Origin: Geomonas oryzae | Lineage (GTDB): Bacteria; Desulfobacterota; Desulfuromonadia; Geobacterales; Geobacteraceae | Direction of reading: 5' to 3' | Assembly: GCF_004117875.1 (NCBI RefSeq) | Contig: NZ_RAHW01000004.1 | Location: 62,001 to 126,000, forward strand | Length of the DNA stretch: 64,000 nt | The notes under the pieces: generated by a model | Seen by the model: the letters and a program-made list of their open reading frames with translations, nothing else | Databases searched by the model: none | Told to the model about the DNA's origin: nothing | Position numbers and translations under genes: made by a program | Part shown: piece by piece, positions 8,911 through 17,423 of the stretch | How the letters are laid out: each line of letters begins with the position of its first letter | Numbering within the stretch: the first letter of the stretch is position 1

Positions 8911-9978
8911 ATGAAGGATGCATTCACCCCCACCTCGCTTTTGGTCACCGGGGGAGCGGGTTTCATCGGTTCCAATTTCATCAATCACTTCATGGCCGGC
9001 AATCCCGACTGCCGGGTCGTCAACCTCGACCTTTTGACCTACGCCGGAAACCTCAAGAACCTCACCGCGGTCGAGGCGAACCCGCAGTACCGTTTCGTGA
9101 AAGGGGACATCTGCGACGCGTCCCTGGTGGCCAGGCTTCTGGAAGAGGAGAAGATAGACGCCGTCGCGCACTTCGCCGCCGAGTCGCACGTCGACCGCTC
9201 CATCACCGGTCCCGACATCTTCGTGAAGACCAACGTCCTCGGTACGCAGACCCTCCTCGAGGCGAGCCGCAAACACGCCGAGAGTCTCCCTGCCTTCCGC
9301 TTCCTGCAGGTTTCCACGGACGAGGTGTACGGCAGCCTGGGGGCCGAAGGGTACTTCACCGAGGAGACTCCGCTTGCCCCCAACTCCCCGTACTCCGCCA
9401 GCAAGGCCGGGGCGGATCTCCTGGTGCGGGCGTACTTCGAGACCTTCGGCCTGCCGACCCTTAATACCCGTTGCTCCAACAACTACGGCCCCTATCATTT
9501 CCCCGAGAAGCTCATCCCGCTGATGATCCACAACATACTGAAGCGGCGCTCCCTGCCGGTGTACGGCGACGGCCTGAACGTGCGCGACTGGCTGCACGTG
9601 AAGGACCACTCCGCGGCGATCGAGCGTGTGTTGAAAAACGGGAAGCCGGGCGAGATCTTCAACGTGGGGGGGAACAACGAGTGGAAGAACATCGACATCG
9701 TGAAGCTCGTCTGCGATCTGATGGATGATCGGTTGGGGCGTGCCGCCGGTGAGAGCCGCGGGCTGATCACCTTCGTGAAGGACCGCAAGGGGCACGACCG
9801 GCGTTACGCCATCGATGCCTCGAAGTTGAAGCGCGATCTGGGCTGGGAGCCCAGTTACACCTTCGAGCGCGGCATCGCCGAGACCATCGACTGGTACCTG
9901 GCGAACCAGGCGTGGGTCGAGGAAGTCGCCTCCGGCGCCTACCGCGAATACTACGAGATGCAGTACGGCCGGGCTTAA
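8911..9978 (+). CDS. rfbB: dTDP-glucose 4,6-dehydratase
   Basis: This 355-residue extended short-chain dehydrogenase converts dTDP-glucose to dTDP-4-keto-6-deoxyglucose, the second step of dTDP-L-rhamnose synthesis. The NAD-binding TGGAGFIGSNF motif is at about residues 14-24, STDEVYG is near residue 135, and the catalytic Tyr161 and Lys165 lie in YSASK. The substrate-binding NNYGPYHFPEKLIP segment is intact. A GGAGG ribosome binding site precedes the ATG. rfbD follows after a 160-bp gap filled by a heptad-repeat element. rfbA and rfbC are not in the window, so the pathway is split. Confidence 0.96.
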   Translation: MKDAFTPTSLLVTGGAGFIGSNFINHFMAGNPDCRVVNLDLLTYAGNLKNLTAVEANPQYRFVKGDICDASLVARLLEEEKIDAVAHFAAESHVDRSITGPDIFVKTNVLGTQTLLEASRKHAESLPAFRFLQVSTDEVYGSLGAEGYFTEETPLAPNSPYSASKAGADLLVRAYFETFGLPTLNTRCSNNYGPYHFPEKLIPLMIHNILKRRSLPVYGDGLNVRDWLHVKDHSAAIERVLKNGKPGEIFNVGGNNEWKNIDIVKLVCDLMDDRLGRAAGESRGLITFVKDRKGHDRRYAIDASKLKRDLGWEPSYTFERGIAETIDWYLANQAWVEEVASGAYREYYEMQYGRA

Positions 9979-9989
9979 AAAAAAACGGG

Positions 9990-10126
9990 TTCTACGTTCT
10001 AAGTTCTACGTTCTAGGTTAGAATCTTTGCCTGGTGCCTCGGGGGCTGTTTCCATGGGGACCACCTTCTTGCAAGCGATAGGATTCTGACGGTAACGTAG
10101 AACGTAGAACATAGAACGTAGAACGG
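9990..10126. repeat. Mirror-image heptad repeat element between rfbB and rfbD
   Basis: The left arm (9990-10017) is four 7-mers: TTCTACG, TTCTAAG, TTCTACG, TTCTAGG. The right arm (10094-10126) is the reverse complement type: AACGTAG, AACGTAG, AACATAG, AACGTAG, AACGG. A non-repetitive core of 76 bp lies between the arms. The element ends just before the AGGGG ribosome binding site of rfbD and could fold into a long imperfect hairpin in RNA. Confidence 0.9.
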
Positions 10127-10142
10127 TTTATAGGGGTTTGTG

Positions 10143-10976
10143 ATGATTCTGGTAGTCGGCAGCAAAGGGATGTTGGGGCAGGAGTTGATGGCGCTTTACG
10201 GCGACCGCGCGCGGGGCGTCGACATCGACGACATCGACATCACCGACCTCGCTTCGGTGCAACGCGTCCTCACCACCATCAAACCGTCGGTGGTGATCAA
10301 CGCGGCGGCCTACACCGACGTCGACGGCTGCCAGGACAACGCCGAACGCGCCATGGAGGTGAACGGCGAGGGGGTCGGCTACCTCGCCATGGTCAGCAAG
10401 GAGATCGGCGCGAAACTCGTGCAGGTGAGCACCGACTACATCTTCGACGGCAAGAAGGGGACCCCCTACCTCGAGGACGACCTGGCGTCGCCTTTGAGCG
10501 TGTACGGCGAATCGAAGCTCGCCGGCGAGATGAACGCCTGGTTCAACCCGAACCACCTGATCGTACGCACCCAGTGGCTCTACGGGCACGGCGGGAAGAA
10601 CTTCGTGGAGACCATGCTGAGGCTCGCAAAGGACAAAAAGGAGATCTCCGTGGTGGACGACCAGATCGGCTCCCCGACCTGGACCGGCGACCTCGCCCTG
10701 GCCATCAAGGCCCTCCTGGAGAAGGGGTGCGAGGGGGTCTACCATGCCGCCAACGCGGGATTCGTCTCCTGGAACGGTTTCGCCAAGGAGATCTTCCGCC
10801 TGGCGGGCCTTGACGTCGCGGTTCTCGCCATGACCACGGAAGAACTCGGCCGGCCGGCGCCGCGCCCGCTCTATTCAACCCTGGACTGCGGCAAGCTCTC
10901 CCGGGATACCGGATTCACACCGCAGCCCTGGCAGGAGGCGCTCAGGCGCTATCTGGAGCTCAGGGAGGAAAAATAA
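10143..10976 (+). CDS. rfbD: dTDP-4-dehydrorhamnose reductase
   Basis: This 277-residue short-chain dehydrogenase reduces dTDP-4-keto-L-rhamnose to dTDP-L-rhamnose. The NAD(P)-binding GSKGMLGQEL motif is at the N terminus, STDYIFDG is near residue 98, and Tyr121/Lys125 (in YGESK) form the catalytic pair. I chose the ATG at 10143 because AGGGG lies 6 nt upstream. A GTG at 10140 would add one residue. A cupin-type phosphomannose isomerase gene follows after 2 nt, so they are cotranscribed. Confidence 0.95.
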   Translation: MILVVGSKGMLGQELMALYGDRARGVDIDDIDITDLASVQRVLTTIKPSVVINAAAYTDVDGCQDNAERAMEVNGEGVGYLAMVSKEIGAKLVQVSTDYIFDGKKGTPYLEDDLASPLSVYGESKLAGEMNAWFNPNHLIVRTQWLYGHGGKNFVETMLRLAKDKKEISVVDDQIGSPTWTGDLALAIKALLEKGCEGVYHAANAGFVSWNGFAKEIFRLAGLDVAVLAMTTEELGRPAPRPLYSTLDCGKLSRDTGFTPQPWQEALRRYLELREEK

Positions 10977-10978
10977 CC

Positions 10979-11398
10979 ATGAAACAGGAACAAACGGAGG
11001 CCGTCATGGAGCGCGGAGAGCGTCCCTGGGGGACATACACCGTACTTGAAGAAAACGGCAGCTACAAGATAAAGCGCATCGAGGTGATGCCGGGACAGAG
11101 GCTGTCGCTGCAGATGCACCACCACAGAAGCGAGCACTGGATCGTCGTTTCCGGCACGGCACGGGTCACCTGCGGTGAGACGGTCAAGATCATCAACATC
11201 AACGAATCCACCTTCATCCCCATCGGCTCGACGCACCGTCTGGAGAACCCGGGCGTCATCCCCCTGGTGATCATCGAGGTGCAAAGCGGCGAGTACCTGG
11301 GCGAGGACGACATCGTCCGCTTCCAGGACGACTACCACCGCGTGGAGCATGAGCCCGAGGCCGACGGCGTCGGGGGCGGCGTGGAGCCTGTCGTATAG
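10979..11398 (+). CDS. Mannose-6-phosphate isomerase, type II cupin
   Basis: This 139-residue single-domain cupin matches the C-terminal isomerase half of the usual bifunctional mannose-6-phosphate isomerase/mannose-1-phosphate guanylyltransferase. Visible family motifs are RPWGTY, the MPGQRLSLQMHHHRSEHWIVVSG core with its metal-binding His and Glu, and PIGSTHRLENPG. It interconverts fructose-6-phosphate and mannose-6-phosphate. The guanylyltransferase half is a separate gene at 12571, with nhaA between them. The first gap is 2 nt after rfbD, and the stop abuts the nhaA ATG with no gap. Confidence 0.9.
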   Translation: MKQEQTEAVMERGERPWGTYTVLEENGSYKIKRIEVMPGQRLSLQMHHHRSEHWIVVSGTARVTCGETVKIININESTFIPIGSTHRLENPGVIPLVIIEVQSGEYLGEDDIVRFQDDYHRVEHEPEADGVGGGVEPVV

Positions 11399-12547
11399 AT
11401 GAAAAAGCAGCTAAGCCTGCTGCGGGAGTTCTCGGTCCCACTGGCTGCCGGCGTGATCGCCGCGCTCGCCTGGGCCAACCTCGCACCGCAGCAGTACCAC
11501 CACTTCCTGCATGACCCGCTTCTCGCGGGTCTTTCTGTTCACTTCGTCACCAACGACCTGTTCATGGCGTTTTTCTTCGGCATCGCCGCCGTCGAGATCA
11601 CCCAGAGCTGTCTGCCCGGCGGTGATCTGCATCCCTTGAAGCGCGCGGTGAACCCGCTGCTCGCCACGGTAGGGGGGATACTGGGGCCGGTTGCGCTCTA
11701 TCTCATCCTCAACGCCTGGATCGGCGAGCCTGCGCTCGCCCGCGGATGGGGCATCCCGACCGCAACCGATATCGCGCTCGCCTGGCTTGCCGCGCGGTTC
11801 ATCTTCGGCAAGGGACATCCCGCCATCGCCTTTCTGCTTTTGCTGGCGATAGCCGACGACGCCGTGGGGCTCGTCATCATCGCCCTTTTCTACGGTGACC
11901 CTCTTGCTCCGGTGCAGCCGGTCTGGCTTTTGCTTTGCGGCGCGGCGCTCGCCGTCTGCTATTTCCTGCGCCGGTTCAAGGTGGCGAACTACTGGCCCTA
12001 TCTCGTTCTCGGCGGCACGCTGAGCTGGTTCGGCCTGCACCTGGCCCACCTGCACCCGGCGCTGGCGCTGACCTTGGTGGTGCCGTTTCTGCCCCACCCG
12101 AGCATGGAAAAGCGCCACATGTTCGACATCGATCCCGAGGACCTCACCCCGCTTTCCCGGTTCGAGCACGACTGGAAGCTCTTCGTCGACCTGGGGCTCT
12201 TCGTTTTCGGTCTCGTGAACGCGGGCGTGACCTTCGGAGCCGTCGGTACCGCCACCTGGCTCGTGCTCGCCTCCCTGATCGCCGGGAAGATGGTCGGCAT
12301 CACCGCCTTCGGTCTATTGGGGACAAAGCTTGGCTTCCCGCTTCCCATAGGCCTCGGGGTGCGCGAACTCGTGGCGACCGGCCTCACCGCCGGCATAGGC
12401 TTCACCGTCGCCCTCTTCGTCGCCGGAGAGGCGTTTGCGGATCAGGATCTGGCCTCTTCCGCGAAGATGGGGGCGATGCTCAGCCTTTGCGCCTTTGTCC
12501 CCGCCGCCCTCGTGGCCAAGCTCGGACGCGGCGGGCGCTCATCCTGA
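11399..12547 (+). CDS. nhaA: Na+/H+ antiporter NhaA
   Basis: This 382-residue inner-membrane antiporter with about 12 helices exchanges sodium for protons. The transport-site Asp pair is at residues 153-154 (LLLAIADDAVGL), and the partially unwound-helix motif PTATDIALAW lies about 30 residues earlier. The C-terminal segment GIGFTVALFVAGEAF is typical. The ATG directly abuts the stop of the preceding cupin gene, so translation is probably coupled. Its position between two GDP-mannose genes is unusual, because those two activities are normally adjacent or fused. Confidence 0.95.
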   Translation: MKKQLSLLREFSVPLAAGVIAALAWANLAPQQYHHFLHDPLLAGLSVHFVTNDLFMAFFFGIAAVEITQSCLPGGDLHPLKRAVNPLLATVGGILGPVALYLILNAWIGEPALARGWGIPTATDIALAWLAARFIFGKGHPAIAFLLLLAIADDAVGLVIIALFYGDPLAPVQPVWLLLCGAALAVCYFLRRFKVANYWPYLVLGGTLSWFGLHLAHLHPALALTLVVPFLPHPSMEKRHMFDIDPEDLTPLSRFEHDWKLFVDLGLFVFGLVNAGVTFGAVGTATWLVLASLIAGKMVGITAFGLLGTKLGFPLPIGLGVRELVATGLTAGIGFTVALFVAGEAFADQDLASSAKMGAMLSLCAFVPAALVAKLGRGGRSS

Positions 12548-12570
12548 CAACGCCGTTCATGGAGGAAACC

Positions 12571-13644
12571 ATGTACATAGTCATTCTCGCCGGGGGATCC
12601 GGCACCAGGTTCTGGCCCCTGTCCCGAAAGAGCACGCCGAAGCAGCTCATGTCGGTTTTCGGCGGCAAATCCATGTTGCAGCGCACCGTGGAGCGGGTCC
12701 TGCCGCTTGGCCCGAAGCGGGTTCTGGTGGTCACCAACGCCCTGCAGGCCGCCGAGACCAGGAACCAGCTGGCGTACATAAAGGACGTCCCGGTCGACGT
12801 CATCGAGGAGCCGGTAGGCCGCAACACGGCGCCTGCCATCGGCCTTGCCGCCTCGATCATCGCCCGCTTCGATCCCGACGGGATCATGGCGGTGCTGCCG
12901 GCCGATCACTACATCGTCGACGAGGAGACCTTCCGGGCGACGCTGGTTGCCGCGCGTTCCGTCGCGGTGAGCGGCGCCCTGGTGACGCTCGGGATCACGC
13001 CGACGCGCCCCGAGACCGGCTACGGCTACATCCAGGCCGCCGTCGCGGCAGATTCCGGTGCCGCTTCCGTGGAGCGCTTCGTGGAGAAGCCGAACCTCGA
13101 GCGGGCCATGGAGTTTCTGGCGAGCGGGCGTTTTTACTGGAACAGCGGCATGTTCGTCTGGGGCGCCTGTGCCATTTTGGACGAGATCGGGCGGTACATG
13201 CCGGAGCTCGCGCAGGCGCTGGCACGGCTCACCTTCGAGTCCAACGTCTGGGAGATTGCCGACTTGAAGCCGCAGATAGCCGAGATCTACTGTGCCATCA
13301 AGGGGGAGTCCATCGACTTCGGCGTCATGGAGAAGGCGAAGGACGTGCAGGTGATACCGGCGTCGTTCGGCTGGAGTGATGTCGGATCCTGGAGCGCGCT
13401 GCCCGAGGTGATGGATGCCGATACGGCGGGGCATGTGGTGATCAATGCGAGCGGAGCGATATCGGTGGGCGCGAGTGCCTGTCTCGCCTATGGCGGCGGC
13501 AAGGTGGTGGCGCTCGTAGGTGTCAGCGATCTGATCGTGGTGGACACCCCGGATGCGCTTTTGGTCTGCGCGAAAGATGCCGCCCAGGACGTGAAGAAGG
13601 TGGTGGAGGAGCTGGAGCGGCAGGGGAAGGTGGAACTGCTGTAA
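12571..13644 (+). CDS. manC: Mannose-1-phosphate guanylyltransferase
   Basis: This 357-residue nucleotidyltransferase makes GDP-mannose from mannose-1-phosphate and GTP. The N-terminal GGSGTRFWPLSRKSTPKQ motif is the guanosine-binding and pyrophosphorylase signature, FVEKP near residue 170 is the sugar-phosphate site, and WNSGMFVW follows. The C-terminal isomerase domain is absent and supplied by the separate cupin at 10979. The ATG at 12571 has GGAGG 5 nt upstream. An in-frame ATG at 12559 overlaps that site and is less likely. Confidence 0.93.
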   Translation: MYIVILAGGSGTRFWPLSRKSTPKQLMSVFGGKSMLQRTVERVLPLGPKRVLVVTNALQAAETRNQLAYIKDVPVDVIEEPVGRNTAPAIGLAASIIARFDPDGIMAVLPADHYIVDEETFRATLVAARSVAVSGALVTLGITPTRPETGYGYIQAAVAADSGAASVERFVEKPNLERAMEFLASGRFYWNSGMFVWGACAILDEIGRYMPELAQALARLTFESNVWEIADLKPQIAEIYCAIKGESIDFGVMEKAKDVQVIPASFGWSDVGSWSALPEVMDADTAGHVVINASGAISVGASACLAYGGGKVVALVGVSDLIVVDTPDALLVCAKDAAQDVKKVVEELERQGKVELL

Positions 13645-13653
13645 CTTAACGGC

Positions 13654-13810
13654 CGTTCAACGTTCAACGTTCGACGTTCGAGGGCGTTCCTCCTCAAAGT
13701 TCCACATTTATAGTACTGGTCTGAGCATTGCGAAGCGATACGATGCCGTACCATTGCAAATGGATGACAAGGAAAGTGGTTGTTGAACGTTGAACGCTGA
13801 ACGTTGAACG
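13654..13810. repeat. Mirror-image heptad repeat element before the AOR gene
   Basis: The left arm (13654-13681) is CGTTCAA twice then CGTTCGA twice. The right arm (13783-13810) is TTGAACG, TTGAACG, CTGAACG, TTGAACG, which is the reverse complement. The core between the arms is 101 bp. It has the same architecture as the element at 9990-10126 with a slightly different 7-mer, and again ends just before a translation start. Confidence 0.9.
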
Positions 13811-13825
13811 GATTTCGAGGTTTTC

Positions 13826-15562
13826 ATGGGCTGGACCGGAAAGTTGCTGCACGTCGATCTCACCCGCGGTACCTGCGAGCGCAGGGAGATCCCCGCTGAA
13901 ATACTGCACGCCTACCTCGGCGGAAGGGGCTTGGGCGTCCGCCTCATGCGCGACTTCTTCCGCCTCGATCCCTTCGACCCGGATATGCCGATCATCTTCG
14001 CGGTGGGGCCTCTTTGCGGCACCAACTCCCCTACCGCGGCCCGCCTTGCCTGCGTCTCCCGCTCACCGCTCACCGGCACGATCTACGACTGCTCGGCCGG
14101 AGGTCGCTTCGCCTGGCGCTTAAAGGCCGCCGGTCTCGATGCCGTCTTCATCACCGGCCAAAGCGCCCGACCCGCACTCCTCGCCATCGACGGCGCACGC
14201 GCCGAACTCCTCCCCGCCGGAGCCCTCTGGGGGAAAGGGGTGAAGGAGACCGTGGCCTCACTGAAGGAGCGCGGCTCGGTAACCGCGATCGGACCCGCCG
14301 GCGAAAACGGCGTCCTCTTCGCCAACATCATGATGGGGGAGGGGAACTCGATCGGCCGCGGCGGGCTCGGCGCCGTCATGGGGCGCAAAAGACTGAAGGC
14401 GATCACCGTGCAGGGGGAGGGGACGACGCCGGTCGCGGACCGGGAACGCTTCGATGCCGCCCGCGCCGACGTCATGCGCCTTTTCCGTGCCTCGCCGGTC
14501 ATCTTCGGCGAACTCGGCATCTCCGAGTACGGCACGCCCGCCCTCGTCGACCTGATGGCGCAGCGCCGCATGGCCCCCACCGAGAACTTCCGCGCCACCT
14601 TCTTCGCCGACTCCGGGAACTACTCCGGCCCCGCGATAAAAAGGGAGTGCGGCGCCAAAAAAGAGGGGTGCTACGGCTGCCCGATCCAGTGCAAGAAGGC
14701 GAGCGCGCAGGGGGAGGCCCTCCCCGAGTACGAGACGGTGAACCACTTCGGCGCACTGAACGGCATCTCGGACCTGCATGCCATCGTGAGGGCGAACTCG
14801 CTTTGCAACGAGCTCGGCATGGACACCATCTCGGCGGCGGCAACGCTTTCCGCTTTCGGCGAGGCACGTGGACGCTTCCCCGACCCCGCGGAAGTCGCAA
14901 GCCTCCTGGCCGACATTGCATGCCGCAGGGGAGAAGGGGAACTCCTGGGGCTCGGTTCGCGCCGCCTTGCCGAGCAGCTCGGGCACTCCGAAGTGTCCAT
15001 GTCGGTAAAATCCCTTGAGCTCCCTGCCTACGACCCGCGCGGCGCCTACGGCATGGCGCTCGCCTACGCGACCTCGAACCGCGGCGGCTGTCATCTGCGC
15101 GCCTACCCCATCTCGCACGAGATCCTGAGAAAGCCGGTCCCCACCGATCGCTTCTCCTTCTCGGGCAAGGCCCGCATCATCAAGATCGCCGAGGACGTGA
15201 ACGCAGCGGTCGACTCCCTCGTCGCCTGCAAGTTCGCCTTCTTCGGCGCGACGCTGGAGGAGTACGGGGAACTCTTGACCGCGGCTACCGGCGTGGAGTA
15301 CGGCCCGGAATCCCTCAAGGCGATCGGGGAGCGCATCTACCTGACCGAGCGGTTCTACAACTGCGAGAACGGCTTTTCCCGCAAGGACGACACCCTCCCG
15401 GAGCGCTTCTTCACCGAGCCGGGGAGCGGCGGCGAGGGGATCGACGTCCCCCCCGTGGACCGGGAGCGCTTCTCGGAGGAGCTGCAGAAGTACTACCGGA
15501 TTCGCGGCCTCGACGAGAACGGCGGCTTCGGCGGCCGCAACATCCTGGAGGAGCTGCCCTAA
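13826..15562 (+). CDS. Tungsten-type aldehyde:ferredoxin oxidoreductase
   Basis: This 578-residue enzyme of the AOR family oxidises aldehydes to acids with reduction of ferredoxin, or the reverse, using a bis-tungstopterin and one [4Fe-4S] cluster. The N terminus MGWTGKLLHVDLTRG and GGRGLGVRLM are typical. Cluster ligands are C282, C285, C289 (CYGCPIQC) and probably C468 (VACKF). It is slightly shorter than the ~600-residue archaeal enzymes. The next gene, 19 nt downstream, is a class II aldolase-like protein, which suggests a joint sugar or aldehyde pathway. The physiological substrate is unknown. Confidence 0.92.
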   Translation: MGWTGKLLHVDLTRGTCERREIPAEILHAYLGGRGLGVRLMRDFFRLDPFDPDMPIIFAVGPLCGTNSPTAARLACVSRSPLTGTIYDCSAGGRFAWRLKAAGLDAVFITGQSARPALLAIDGARAELLPAGALWGKGVKETVASLKERGSVTAIGPAGENGVLFANIMMGEGNSIGRGGLGAVMGRKRLKAITVQGEGTTPVADRERFDAARADVMRLFRASPVIFGELGISEYGTPALVDLMAQRRMAPTENFRATFFADSGNYSGPAIKRECGAKKEGCYGCPIQCKKASAQGEALPEYETVNHFGALNGISDLHAIVRANSLCNELGMDTISAAATLSAFGEARGRFPDPAEVASLLADIACRRGEGELLGLGSRRLAEQLGHSEVSMSVKSLELPAYDPRGAYGMALAYATSNRGGCHLRAYPISHEILRKPVPTDRFSFSGKARIIKIAEDVNAAVDSLVACKFAFFGATLEEYGELLTAATGVEYGPESLKAIGERIYLTERFYNCENGFSRKDDTLPERFFTEPGSGGEGIDVPPVDRERFSEELQKYYRIRGLDENGGFGGRNILEELP

Positions 15563-15581
15563 ACCGGGACTAAGGTGAGAC

Positions 15582-16751
15582 ATGCGAGACCAAATCAGTA
15601 AGTACACCGGAAAACTCCTTGCCGACCGTTCCGCCTGCGCGGACGGCATCGCCTTCGCGGCGCAGGACGATGTCCTCATCACGGCAGGCGCGCCAGGACT
15701 CGCCGAACTGGCGGGCAACACGCTTTCGCGCCTGAACTCCCTGGCGCTCGTCGCCGCGCGCCCTTCGCTTCCCTTTGCCGATTTCCTCATCGCACGCGCC
15801 GCTGAGGGGGAGGATTGCATCGTGCCGCAGGACACCGAGACGCGGACCTTCCTGCACGACATCCCCTTCCTGCGTCGAAAGGACCTTACCGGCGACCCCT
15901 CCCCCGTCCTTGCCAAGCTGCTCGGCAACCGGAAAGGGGTGATCGTGGAAGGGGTGGGGATCGTCGCCGTCGGCGCCATCACCGTGGAACAGGCCTTCAT
16001 CAACTACTCCTCGGTGTTCCATTCCACCTTCGTGAAGTACCTGCAGGACGTGCTGGCGGACGGCTTCAGGCTTCCGGGCGAGCGGGAGGCGTTCCAGGCG
16101 TTCCGCAGCCAATGGCTGAGGCCGCTGTCGGCCGCAGGACTCGACTTCGTCCCGTCACTGCCTGGGGATAAAGAAGCGATTCTGGACGAGATCGAGCGGG
16201 TGGGGCGCTACACCGTGGAACGCGGACTCGTCGACTCCTTCTTCGGCAACATCTCCGCCGCGGCGGGAGAGCTCATCTACATCTCGCAGACCGCCGCGAG
16301 CCTCGACGAGCTGAAAGGGTGCATCGATCCGGTTCCCGCCGACAACTCCTCGACCACCGGGATCACCGCTTCCAGCGAGCTTCTCGCGCACCGCAAGATC
16401 TACGAGCAGACCGGTGCGCGGGTGATCCTACACGGCCACCCGAAGTTCGCCGTGGTGATGAGCATGCTTTGCGACCGGAAGAAGGAGTGCAACATCAAGG
16501 ACTGCTGGAAGGACTGTCCGCACGTACGCGACCTGGGCGGAACGCCGGTCGTCGCCGGTGAGATCGGCGCCGGGGGGCTGGCAAAGCGCGTACCTCCGGT
16601 GATCGGCGCGAGCGGGTCCGCCATCGTCTACGGGCACGGCGTCTTCACGCTCGGGCGCGAGGGGTTCGGCGAGGCCTTCGCCACCATGGTCGACGTGGAG
16701 AACTTCTGCCGGGAGGAATACTTCCGGCGCGTGGACGGAAAAGTGCTTTAA
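15582..16751 (+). CDS. Class II aldolase/adducin-like protein, double-domain
   Basis: This 389-residue protein has a C-terminal class II aldolase/adducin domain (about residues 195-389) with the GNISA segment, VILHGHP with metal-binding His residues, and the final GHGVFTLGREGFGEAFA strand. The N-terminal half (about residues 75-160) also ends in an aldolase-like motif (VIVEGVGIVAVGAITVEQAF), so it looks like a degenerate second copy of the fold. A Cys-rich insertion (CNIKDCWKDC) is odd for the family. The enzyme probably cleaves or isomerises a sugar phosphate and is cotranscribed with the AOR gene 19 nt upstream. No substrate can be assigned. Confidence 0.82.
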   Translation: MRDQISKYTGKLLADRSACADGIAFAAQDDVLITAGAPGLAELAGNTLSRLNSLALVAARPSLPFADFLIARAAEGEDCIVPQDTETRTFLHDIPFLRRKDLTGDPSPVLAKLLGNRKGVIVEGVGIVAVGAITVEQAFINYSSVFHSTFVKYLQDVLADGFRLPGEREAFQAFRSQWLRPLSAAGLDFVPSLPGDKEAILDEIERVGRYTVERGLVDSFFGNISAAAGELIYISQTAASLDELKGCIDPVPADNSSTTGITASSELLAHRKIYEQTGARVILHGHPKFAVVMSMLCDRKKECNIKDCWKDCPHVRDLGGTPVVAGEIGAGGLAKRVPPVIGASGSAIVYGHGVFTLGREGFGEAFATMVDVENFCREEYFRRVDGKVL

Positions 16752-16803
16752 TGCAAAAGCGCCCAGGCGCGAAGAAGCGGAGGAAGCGGAGGAAGCGCAA
16801 GAT

Positions 16804-16853
16804 CGTTCCCATGCTCCAGCGTGGGAACGCAAGCTCAGGACGCTCCAGCGTCC
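16804..16853 (+). repeat. REP double hairpin upstream of the RAYT gene
   Basis: CGTTCCCA and TGGGAACG form an 8-bp stem (16804-16829), followed by GGACGC/GCGTCC around TCCA (16838-16853). Both hairpins share GCTCCAGCGT. It lies 18 nt before the transposase start. Confidence 0.9.
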
Positions 16854-16870
16854 TTGACGCGAGGCCGACC

Positions 16871-17404
16871 ATGTCCCGATCGCGATACACCATCACGGAA
16901 CCCGATATGCCTCATTTTGTCACCTGCACTGTGATGGAGTGGCTCCCGGTTTTTTCCCACCCGGACGCTGTCGCCATTCTCCTCGCCAGCTGGGGCTTTT
17001 TGAGAGAACAAAAAGGGTTAAGGCTTTACGGGTACGTGGTGATGGAAAACCATACCCACTTCATCGCTCAGTCCGAGCACCTTGACAAATGTCTAGCCAG
17101 TTTCAAGTCCTTTACGGGGAGGAAGATCATCTCCTGGCTGGAAGCAAACGGTCGGGAGTCACTTTTATCTCGGCTCGGCTTCTGCAAAAAGGCATTTAAG
17201 AACGACAGAGATCATCAATTTTGGCAGGAAGGAGTACATGCTGAGCTGGTGCTGAACGAGTCGATGATGCGAGAGAAACTGGACTACATACATGTCAACC
17301 CTGTCAGGCGCGGTTACGTCGACAAGCCGGAGCAGTGGCGCTACTCGAGCGCCCGCAGTTACACCGGGGAAGCAGGACTGATAGAGATGGACCGTTGGTG
17401 GTAG
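16871..17404 (+). CDS. REP-associated tyrosine transposase (RAYT)
   Basis: This 177-residue protein belongs to the Y1 HUH family, single-strand nucleases related to IS200/IS605 TnpA that process REP sequences. The HUH pair is H61 and H63 in VVMENHTHF, and the nucleophile is probably Tyr139 in KLDYIHVNPV, followed by the family segment W-RYSSARSYTG. I chose the ATG at 16871 (MSRSRYTITEPD). The frame is open to 16751, but that extension would translate the REP hairpin. REP elements flank the gene on both sides and one more copy lies at 47040, all with the same core, so the protein and its substrates are present together. Confidence 0.93.
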   Translation: MSRSRYTITEPDMPHFVTCTVMEWLPVFSHPDAVAILLASWGFLREQKGLRLYGYVVMENHTHFIAQSEHLDKCLASFKSFTGRKIISWLEANGRESLLSRLGFCKKAFKNDRDHQFWQEGVHAELVLNESMMREKLDYIHVNPVRRGYVDKPEQWRYSSARSYTGEAGLIEMDRWW

Positions 17405-17423
17405 GTGGGTGATTGATGGTGAT

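Noticed and set aside
7336-9795. 819-codon frame on the minus strand opposite lptD and rfbB
   Set aside because: It spans two well-supported genes on the other strand and has no recognisable motif. It is a GC-driven shadow.
11935-12570. Upstream extension of the mannose-1-phosphate guanylyltransferase frame
   Set aside because: It overlaps nhaA in another frame and lacks family similarity. The real start has GGAGG at 12561-12565.
16751-16870. Extended start for the RAYT protein
   Set aside because: These codons translate the 9-mer run and the REP hairpin itself. The ATG at 16871 gives the normal family start.
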